This document shows, in pieces, positions 1 to 5,083 of a stretch of DNA of 5,083 nucleotides (positions within the stretch are counted from its first letter, which is position 1; each line of letters starts with the position of its first letter). A model generated the notes under the pieces. The model had not been told where the DNA came from and did no database searches. It saw only the letters and a program-made list of their open reading frames with translations. A program made the position numbers and the translations under genes. The stretch is from positions 1 to 5,083 of the forward strand of contig JALWQC010000292.1 in the NCBI GenBank assembly GCA_027080755.1, given 5' to 3'. The stretch is from Paracoccaceae bacterium (lineage in GTDB: Bacteria > Pseudomonadota > Alphaproteobacteria > Rhodobacterales > Rhodobacteraceae).

Positions 1-337
1 CGGCCTGTGCCATTTCTATGTCGCGGGTTTTGTCCTGCGTTTCCCAGGTAAACCCCTCGCCCATGGCATAAAACGGGCAGAGGTCGGCAAAATTCTCGGT
101 GATCAGTTTCTTCTCGCCCGACTCCATGCCGCCCTTGATGAACTGCACCACGGCGCAGGGCATGCCCCAGGCGATGTGGCGGAAAATCATGCCGAAAGCG
201 GCCGAGGATTTGCCCTTGCCCTTGCCGGTGTGGACGATGACCAGCCCGCGCTCCTCGGTCTTGGTGGCCATGATTTTGTCGCGGGCGGCCTTTTTCTTGG
301 CCATTTTGGCGTTGTGGCGGTCTGTGTCGTCGGTCAT
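1..337 (-). CDS. cobO: Corrinoid adenosyltransferase CobO (partial, N-terminal 112 residues)
   Basis: Cob(I)yrinic acid a,c-diamide adenosyltransferase of the CobO/CobA/BtuR family. It transfers the 5'-deoxyadenosyl group of ATP to Co(I) corrinoids in the cytoplasm, the step after cobalt insertion and reduction. Seen in the sequence: a Lys/Arg-rich N-terminal arm (residues about 7-30), then strand GLVIVHTG leading into a P-loop GKGKGKSS at residues 38-45, then the family-typical VVQFIKGG and, near the cut edge, MGEGFTWETQD. Family members are about 200 residues, so roughly the last 90 lie beyond the left edge. The start at 337 is chosen because a strong AAAGGAG stands 7 bases upstream; internal Met12 and Met23 have no such support. 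It has the same strand as cobN but is separated from it by two plus-strand genes, so it probably has its own promoter. Identification is by motif recognition and is firm. Confidence 0.95.
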   Translation of the reverse strand, partial: MTDDTDRHNAKMAKKKAARDKIMATKTEERGLVIVHTGKGKGKSSAAFGMIFRHIAWGMPCAVVQFIKGGMESGEKKLITENFADLCPFYAMGEGFTWETQDKTRDIEMAQA

Positions 338-344
338 CGGGATG

Positions 345-351
345 CTCCTTT
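345..351 (-). promoter_or_regulatory. Ribosome binding site of cobO
   Basis: On the minus strand this reads AAAGGAG, a near-perfect Shine-Dalgarno, 7 bases from the ATG at 337-335. It fixes the cobO start against internal Met codons. Confidence 0.85.
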
Positions 352-469
352 GTTGGCGGACAGAATGGCGGTTTCGCCTGTTTGACGCAATACCAGACGC
401 CCCCGTATGCCGGATATAAAAAACTGGCAAATCCGGCGATGCAGGAGTACGCTCGGGAAAAATATGAAC

Positions 470-473
470 AGGA
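470..473 (+). promoter_or_regulatory. Probable ribosome binding site of glk
   Basis: AGGA at 470-473 stands 10 bases before the ATG at 484. It favours that start over the in-frame ATG at 439 and the in-frame TTG at 382, neither of which has a purine-rich site at a usual distance. Confidence 0.55.
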
Positions 474-483
474 ATGGATAGCT

Positions 484-1533
484 ATGTATCTTTGTTGTGA
501 TCTTGGCGGCACCACGGCGGACTGGGGAATATATGACCCTGCATCCGAAACCTTTATCTTCAGAATAGAAAAACCAGTTGCGGAATACGAGGATTTCTAT
601 GAAATGCTGGAGGAAGTCCTGACCCTCTACAGCAATCTGGCCGATGACTACCCCGTGATCAGCAATACCACCCTCGGGATTGCCGGCCCGACGGATCACA
701 ACATTGTCCGTGTCACCAACATTCAGGGATGGGAAATCAATACCCTGACAGTCAACGACATTCTGGAAGACCACGGACATACAGGTTTTTCATCTATTAT
801 CAATGACTTCGAGGCGCTCGGCTATGGCATTCTGTATATGTTCAGGCACGGTTTCGACAAGGGCAAGATAGAACAGATCTACGGGCGCTTCAAATCCGGA
901 CCGGCACGGCCGGGGGAACGGCGCGGGACGCGGTCCATGGTTTGCGGGCCCGGCACCGGTCTGGGTGTGGCAAGCATCGTGGACGGGCTGCACAAAGACG
1001 GGTTTCCCTATATCATCTCCTCCGAAGGGGGGCATCATACGCTGGCCCCGGAAAATGCGGAACAGTTCCGGTTTCTCGACCGTTCGGGAAAGCATAACGA
1101 CAAAATTTCCTACGAGGATGCGCTATCCCACGCCGGCCTGAAAACCATGTATAACTATTTCCGGCGCGAGGATTATTCCGCCGAGCCCAATTACAGCATC
1201 ACCTCGGACGAAATCGTCACGCTTGCCAGCAACGGGAAGGATCAGGCCGCGATTGACTCTATCGAACTTTTTTGCGAAATCCTCGCCAATTTCTGCGGCA
1301 ATACAGCCCTGACCTTCAACACGGACAATACCATATTCCTGTGGGGCGGCGTTCTGCTGAAAATGCCTGTGGATCTGATCGTTGCCCGTTTCAGGCGGGA
1401 CTATGCGGACAGATGCAGTCACGGAGCCCGCATTTCGCGCGTGCCTGTCGTTTTGATGAAAAATGCGGAATTGCCGCTTCTGGGCTGCGCCCACCGCTCG
1501 GAATTCGAGGTGGAACACCTGCTGAAAACGTAA
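484..1533 (+). CDS. glk: Glucokinase family protein (hexose kinase, Glk type)
   Basis: A 349-residue protein of the bacterial glucokinase family (Glk, PF02685 type), expected to phosphorylate glucose to glucose 6-phosphate with ATP in the cytoplasm. Seen in order: phosphate-binding loop CDLGGTTADWG (residues 5-15), INDFEALGYG with N107 and the presumed catalytic base D108, GPGTGLG (155-161), SEGGHH (180-185) with E181 and H184, SYEDALSHAGL with E211, and LWGGVLLKM plus LPLLGCA near the C-terminus. By alignment from memory with E. coli Glk (N99, D100, E157, H160, E187) all sugar-contacting residues are kept. The zinc motif CxCGxxGC of ROK kinases and repressors is absent. Differences: SHAGL replaces the usual SGPGL, GGTTAD replaces GGTNAR, and about 13 extra residues precede GPGTGLG. 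The start at 484 is preferred because the family begins just before the GGT loop. The next gene follows after 12 bases, probably in one operon. True substrate uncertain; fold and family confident. Confidence 0.85.
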   Translation: MYLCCDLGGTTADWGIYDPASETFIFRIEKPVAEYEDFYEMLEEVLTLYSNLADDYPVISNTTLGIAGPTDHNIVRVTNIQGWEINTLTVNDILEDHGHTGFSSIINDFEALGYGILYMFRHGFDKGKIEQIYGRFKSGPARPGERRGTRSMVCGPGTGLGVASIVDGLHKDGFPYIISSEGGHHTLAPENAEQFRFLDRSGKHNDKISYEDALSHAGLKTMYNYFRREDYSAEPNYSITSDEIVTLASNGKDQAAIDSIELFCEILANFCGNTALTFNTDNTIFLWGGVLLKMPVDLIVARFRRDYADRCSHGARISRVPVVLMKNAELPLLGCAHRSEFEVEHLLKT

Positions 1534-1545
1534 CGGAAACCGGCA

Positions 1546-1956
1546 ATGGACATTCGGACAGCAAGAACAAAAACCGGACTTTCGAAGGTGGCCTACATCC
1601 ATAAACTGGACCCGGCCATGAAAAGGCGCGGGTCGGCGATTACAAAGCATATTCTGGACAAGGTGGAAAACGGAGAGCAGATAAATCCGCACAGAATGGA
1701 TGCTTTGCAGGAAAGTCTTAAAGAGGTTTTTCCCGAATTTGCAGATTCCGAAATCACAACAAAACCCACCGGTGTAAACCTGCGCAACCATGCCCGGCAT
1801 ATCGCCTTTCTGGTGTTTGTTCTGCTATCTGCGGGACTTGTCGGGGTGTATTACTATTTTGACCTGAAAGATGTTATTAACGAAACCTTGACGATTGTTG
1901 GCTCGCTTGCCGGTGTTCTGGCGTTTGTCTTCGCAATTTACAAGGTTGTTTCCTAG
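1546..1956 (+). CDS. Unrecognised small protein: possible HTH-like N-terminus plus two membrane helices
   Basis: A 136-residue protein I do not recognise. Residues 1-66 are charged and look helical; the pattern RTARTKTGLSKVAYIHKLD, a basic stretch, then ITKHILDKVENGEQINPHRM and DALQESL resembles a divergent XRE/Cro-type helix-turn-helix, but this is a weak visual match. Residues 67-82 form a polar linker. Two hydrophobic segments follow, about 85-105 (HIAFLVFVLLSAGLVGVYYYF) without a charged residue and about 115-134 (LTIVGSLAGVLAFVFAIYKV), joined by a short acidic loop DLKDVINE. No signal peptide is seen. The start ATG has only a weak ACGGAAACC ahead of it and lies 12 bases after the glk stop, which suggests co-transcription and perhaps translational coupling. 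Its TAG overlaps the cobN stop. Local GC is clearly below that of cobN. The open frame, operon spacing and coherent membrane topology support a real gene; function unknown. Confidence 0.75.
   Translation: MDIRTARTKTGLSKVAYIHKLDPAMKRRGSAITKHILDKVENGEQINPHRMDALQESLKEVFPEFADSEITTKPTGVNLRNHARHIAFLVFVLLSAGLVGVYYYFDLKDVINETLTIVGSLAGVLAFVFAIYKVVS
1953..1956. other. Shared palindromic stop: CTAG ends both convergent genes
   Basis: CTAG reads TAG on the plus strand (1954-1956, end of the small membrane protein gene) and TAG on the minus strand (1955-1953, end of cobN). The two coding regions therefore overlap by 4 bases, and there is no intergenic space for a terminator. Any terminator for either transcript must lie inside the opposite gene. 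Confidence 0.9.
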
Positions 1957-4900
1957 GCCAGAAGGCGTTCCAGCAGCCCCCGCGCCGCGTTGCTGCGCGG
2001 CACCCAGAGGCCTCGGTCGATCGCTTCCTGAAATCGTTCGGCCATTTCGCGGAGCGCTGCGGGGTTGACGGATTCGATAAATTCGCGGGTTTCGTCATCC
2101 TCCAGAAACGCCGCGTGGACCAGATCGAAATGGTGGTTTTTCACCGCTTTGGTGGTGGCGGCAAAGGCGAACATATAGTCGAGCGTCGCGGCCATTTCAA
2201 AGGCGCCCTTGTAGCCGTGGCGCTTGACGCCCTCGATCCACTTCGGGTTGACGACGCGGGATCGCACGACGCGGGCGATTTCCTCTTCCAGCGTGCGGAT
2301 CACGGGGCGTTCAACGCGGGAATGGTCGTTGTGGTAGACCTTCGGCACCGCGCCCTGCAGGTGGGTGATGGCGGCGGCGACGCCCCCCTCGAACTGGTAA
2401 TAATCGTCTGAATCGAGCAGATCATGCTCGCGGTTGTCCTGATTGTGGATCACGGCCTCGGCCTGCCCCAGACGGGTTTCAAGCTGCGGGCGCGCGCCGG
2501 TTCCCTCCACCCCCGCGCCGTAGGCATAGGCGCCCCAGGTCAGATACGCCTCGGCCAGATCGGCGGTGTCGTTCCACAGACGTTCGTCGATCAGAGCCTG
2601 CAATCCGGCCCCGTATGCCCCCGGTTTGGCGCCGAAAATGCGATAGCCGGCGGCCTCGCCCAATTCCGGCGCCTCGGCGCGGTAACGGGCGGCGGCGGGG
2701 TTCATCTCGTCCGGTTCGTCCAGCGCCATAACCCCCCGTATGGCGCTATCGAGCAGGTCGATCTGCGCCGGAAAGGCATCGCGGAAGAAACCGGAGATGC
2801 GCAGCGTCACATCGACGCGCGGACGGTCCAGAACGGATAGTGGCAGGATCTCGAAACCGGTAACGCGACGGCTGGCGCTGTCCCACTGCGGCTTGACCCC
2901 CATCAGAGCCAGCGCCTGCGCGATATCATCGCCGCCGGTGCGCATGTTCGATGTGCCCCAGGCGGACAAAACCATGCTGCGGGGCCAGTCGCCCTCTTCC
3001 TGCAAATGGCGTTCAATCAACAGATAGGCGGATTTCCAGCCGAGCTGCCACGCCGCCGGCGTCGGCAGGGTGCGACTGTCGATGGAATAGAAATTGCGCC
3101 CCGTCGGCAGGGTATCGAGCCGCCCGCGCGTCGGCGCACCGGACGGCCCCGGGGGAATGAACCGCCCGTCAAGACCGCGCAGCAACGCCTGCATTTCCGC
3201 ATCCCCGCAGGCGCGCACGGCCGGCAGGACACGGGTGCGGATTTCCTGCAACACCATACGGGTGCGTATCCACGCCGGATCCGGCTCCTGCCCCTCTACC
3301 AGACGGCCGGCCAGCCATTCCAGCCGCTCGATACTGTCGCCAAGGCTCCGCCACGGATCCGGGCCAGCGGCTTGCAAGGCCTTGGGGCGCGGGCCGCTGT
3401 AAGGGTCGCCCATGCGGCAGTCGAGCGGGTCGAAATCCATCCCCGTATCCGCCGCCAGCGCCCGAATGATAGAGGCATCCCCCCCCTCGCCCTTGCCGCG
3501 CGGCACCCGCACCAACGCGGTGACCAGATCCCGTTCCAGCCGCCCTTCCGGCGAGGTGCCAAAGACATGCAGCCCGTCCCGGATCTGGCTTTCTTTCAAT
3601 TCGCACAGATAGTTATCAAGACTGGAAAGCTGGCTCTGCTCGTCGGAATCCCAGTCAATCCCCGCGTCCTCGTCAATGCGCGTGGCCTGCGTCAGGGACA
3701 GAATTTCGCGGCGCAGAAAATCGAGACGGCGCGGGTCCACGCCTGCGGCCTCGTAATATTCATCGACCAAAGCCTCCAGATCCTTGAGCGGGCCGTAGGT
3801 CTCGGCGCGGGTCAGCGGCGGGGTCAGATGGTCGATAATCACCGCCTGCGTGCGCCGCTTGGCCTGCGAGCCTTCGCCGGGGTCGTTGACGATAAACGGG
3901 TAGAAATGCGGGGTCGGCCCAAGGGCAACGGCGGGGAAACATTCATCCGAGAGGGCCAGCGCCTTGCCCGGCAGCCATTCCAGATTGCCATGCTTGCCCA
4001 TATGCACAATGGCATTGGCGCCAAACCGGTGGCGCAGCCAGAAATAGAAGGCAAGATAGTTGTGCGGCGGCACAAGGTCGGGCGAATGGTAGGTATCCGT
4101 CGGGTCGATATTATAGCCGCGCGCGGGCTGGATGCCGACAACGACATTGCCGAAGGTCAGAACGGACAGGGCAAAATACCCCCCGTCTTTGACAAAAAAC
4201 GGATCCTGTTCCGGCGCGCCCCAGCGGTCCTCCATACGGCGGCGTATGTCGGCCGGCAGTTGACCATACGCACGGCGATAGTCGGCCATACGCATGCGTA
4301 TGCCGCCGGTCCGGGCCACACGATCCGTCAGCCAGTTGGTCGGGCCGGCCAGAATGCGCGCCATCAGATCGGCGGAATCCTGCGGCAGATCACAGGTGCC
4401 ATACCCCGCCGTTTCCAGCGCCCGCAACACATCCACCGTCGCCGCCGGCGTATCCAGCCCCACCCCGTTGGCCAGCCGTCCGTCCTTGTTGGGATAATTC
4501 GCCAGCACCAGCGCCACCTTGCGATCGAAAACCGGAGTCGCCCCCAATGCAGCCCAGTTGGCCGCCAGATCCGCGACAAAGGCGATGCCCTCTTCATGGG
4601 CGCGATACTGGCTGACCAGACATTCGGTTGCCTCGTCGAAATAGGCCTCGCCCTTGAAACTGACCGCGCGGGTCAGGATGCGCCCGTCGATTTCCGGCAG
4701 GCTGACATTCATGGCAATATCGCGCGCCGACAGGCCACTGCTGCCACTTTCCCAGTTTTCTTTGGTGCCGGCGGCAAAGACAATCTGGAATACCGGCGCG
4801 CCGGTTGCATCCAGCGGCGTCGGCTGATGGCCCTGCCTGCCGGACTGGGGCGAGGACACGGCAAAGCTGGTGCCGTTCAGCACCACATCCGGCGGCACCT

Positions 4901-5083
4901 GATCGAAAATCCGCGCCAGAGTTGCCGCCGAAACCGCATCTTTCAACGAGGCCACATAAACCGGAAGCGGATTCACCCCCCGCTGTAAAAGCTGATTTAT
5001 CAACAGGTTAACCGGCTGCAACCCCGCCCCCTGCATCAAGGAACGGTAAAACGTCAGCGCCACCACCGGCCGCCCCTTCACCC
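1953..5083 (-). CDS. cobN: Cobaltochelatase large subunit CobN (partial, C-terminal 1043 residues)
   Basis: Large, porphyrinoid-binding subunit of the aerobic cobaltochelatase. With the AAA+ pair CobS/CobT it inserts Co(II) into hydrogenobyrinic acid a,c-diamide at the cost of ATP. It is homologous to the BchH/ChlH subunit of magnesium chelatase. Seen, counting from the right edge: RPVVALTFYRSL near residue 4, the core HSPDLVPPHNYLAFYFWLRH followed by VHMGKHGNLEWLPGK (residues 359-373), NDPGEGSQAKRR (399-410) with VIIDHLTPPLTRAETYGPL, and the C-terminal DYMFAFAATTKAVKNHHFD from residue 968. These are hallmark CobN segments. Family members are about 1,250 residues or longer, so roughly 200 or more N-terminal residues lie beyond the right edge; the GTG at 5081-5079 is an internal valine, not a start. 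The frame is uninterrupted to a TAG at 1955-1953. It is convergent with the small membrane protein gene. Codon use is GC-rich, unlike the genes to its left. Confidence 0.97.
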   Translation of the reverse strand, partial: VKGRPVVALTFYRSLMQGAGLQPVNLLINQLLQRGVNPLPVYVASLKDAVSAATLARIFDQVPPDVVLNGTSFAVSSPQSGRQGHQPTPLDATGAPVFQIVFAAGTKENWESGSSGLSARDIAMNVSLPEIDGRILTRAVSFKGEAYFDEATECLVSQYRAHEEGIAFVADLAANWAALGATPVFDRKVALVLANYPNKDGRLANGVGLDTPAATVDVLRALETAGYGTCDLPQDSADLMARILAGPTNWLTDRVARTGGIRMRMADYRRAYGQLPADIRRRMEDRWGAPEQDPFFVKDGGYFALSVLTFGNVVVGIQPARGYNIDPTDTYHSPDLVPPHNYLAFYFWLRHRFGANAIVHMGKHGNLEWLPGKALALSDECFPAVALGPTPHFYPFIVNDPGEGSQAKRRTQAVIIDHLTPPLTRAETYGPLKDLEALVDEYYEAAGVDPRRLDFLRREILSLTQATRIDEDAGIDWDSDEQSQLSSLDNYLCELKESQIRDGLHVFGTSPEGRLERDLVTALVRVPRGKGEGGDASIIRALAADTGMDFDPLDCRMGDPYSGPRPKALQAAGPDPWRSLGDSIERLEWLAGRLVEGQEPDPAWIRTRMVLQEIRTRVLPAVRACGDAEMQALLRGLDGRFIPPGPSGAPTRGRLDTLPTGRNFYSIDSRTLPTPAAWQLGWKSAYLLIERHLQEEGDWPRSMVLSAWGTSNMRTGGDDIAQALALMGVKPQWDSASRRVTGFEILPLSVLDRPRVDVTLRISGFFRDAFPAQIDLLDSAIRGVMALDEPDEMNPAAARYRAEAPELGEAAGYRIFGAKPGAYGAGLQALIDERLWNDTADLAEAYLTWGAYAYGAGVEGTGARPQLETRLGQAEAVIHNQDNREHDLLDSDDYYQFEGGVAAAITHLQGAVPKVYHNDHSRVERPVIRTLEEEIARVVRSRVVNPKWIEGVKRHGYKGAFEMAATLDYMFAFAATTKAVKNHHFDLVHAAFLEDDETREFIESVNPAALREMAERFQEAIDRGLWVPRSNAARGLLERLLA
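4287..4302. repeat. 16-base perfect palindrome within cobN
   Basis: CATACGCATGCGTATG is its own reverse complement. It lies in the part of cobN that encodes the repeated dipeptide Arg-Met-Arg-Met. A related inverted repeat, CATACG-GCGG-CGTATG, lies nearby at 4233-4248. Because the codons CGT/CGC and ATG/ATA generate these strings, coding chance is the likely explanation. Confidence 0.5.

Larger units (their letters stand above)
338..483. promoter_or_regulatory. Divergent intergenic region between cobO and glk, presumed to hold both promoters
   Basis: These 146 bases separate two divergent genes, so promoters for both directions are expected here by inference. On the plus strand TTGACG at 382-387 is a good -35 match; the best correctly spaced -10 is only TATGCC at 406-411 (18-base spacer). 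A better -10 look-alike, TATAAA at 415-420, is 27 bases away and has no matching -35. On the minus strand no convincing pair is seen. A short hairpin GGCG-GTTT-CGCC (367-378) lies in the presumed cobO leader. The region is too short for, and shows no box of, a cobalamin riboswitch. The exact promoter positions are weakly supported. Confidence 0.35.

Noticed and set aside
382..483. N-terminal extension of glk to TTG 382 or ATG 439
   Set aside because: Neither has a suitable Shine-Dalgarno; the family begins a few residues before the GGT loop, and TTG 382 falls on the likely -35 element. ATG 439 remains a minor alternative.
338..483. Cobalamin riboswitch ahead of cobO
   Set aside because: The spacer is shorter than the usual element, and no B12-box-like GCCACTG string was seen on the strand that would be transcribed.
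484..1533. ROK-family kinase or repressor as identity of the plus-strand kinase
   Set aside because: There is no CxCGxxGC zinc motif and no N-terminal winged helix, while NDFEA, GPGTGLG and the SGPGL-like loop follow the Glk pattern.
334..1800. Minus-strand open frames opposite glk and the small gene (334-780, 790-1095, 1123-1800)
   Set aside because: They lie across the conserved glucokinase motifs in the opposite strand, have no domain signature, and the first runs into the cobO start and its ribosome binding site.
1930..1990. Intrinsic terminator between the small gene and cobN
   Set aside because: The stop codons overlap, and no GC stem followed by a T-run was found on either strand at this junction.
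3006..4988. A 660-residue open frame on the plus strand opposite cobN
   Set aside because: It is antisense to hallmark CobN segments, is rich in Arg, Gln, Pro and Gly as expected of a GC-rich shadow frame, shows no recognisable domain and has no evident ribosome binding site.
5079..5081. GTG at the right edge as the true start of cobN
   Set aside because: The protein already begins inside a conserved CobN segment (RPVVALTFYRSL), and the family has about 200 or more residues before it, so the frame must continue beyond the window.

Overview
This 5.1 kb window comes from a GC-rich bacterium. Two genes of the aerobic (late cobalt insertion) cobalamin pathway frame it on the minus strand: the C-terminal four fifths of cobN (large subunit of the ATP-dependent cobaltochelatase) at the right, and the N-terminal part of cobO (corrinoid adenosyltransferase) at the left. 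The aerobic CobN system, the cobN-then-cobO gene order and the base composition suggest an alphaproteobacterium, possibly of the Rhodobacterales. That placement is inference, because the window has no rRNA or other taxonomic marker.

Layout from left to right: cobO (minus, cut by the left edge, start codon at 337); a 146-base divergent intergenic region; a glucokinase-family gene (plus, 484-1533); 12 bases later a small unrecognised membrane protein gene (plus, 1546-1956); then cobN (minus, stop at 1953, running off the right edge). The small gene and cobN converge and share the palindrome CTAG for their two stop codons, so no terminator lies between them.

CobN, with CobS and CobT (not in the window), inserts cobalt into hydrogenobyrinic acid a,c-diamide. 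CobO then transfers the adenosyl group from ATP to the reduced cobalt. These are consecutive stages of one pathway, and the genes often sit together in one operon. Here a two-gene plus-strand unit separates them. It is more AT-rich than its neighbours and has no evident link to cobalamin. It encodes a divergent but apparently catalytically intact glucokinase and a 136-residue protein with a possible N-terminal helix-turn-helix-like region and two C-terminal membrane helices. The simplest reading is a small cassette inserted between cobN and cobO, which would leave cobO dependent on a promoter in the divergent spacer. The glk/small-membrane-protein pair is the least ordinary part of the window. 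No RNA gene, CRISPR array, transposase, cobalamin riboswitch or attachment site was found.
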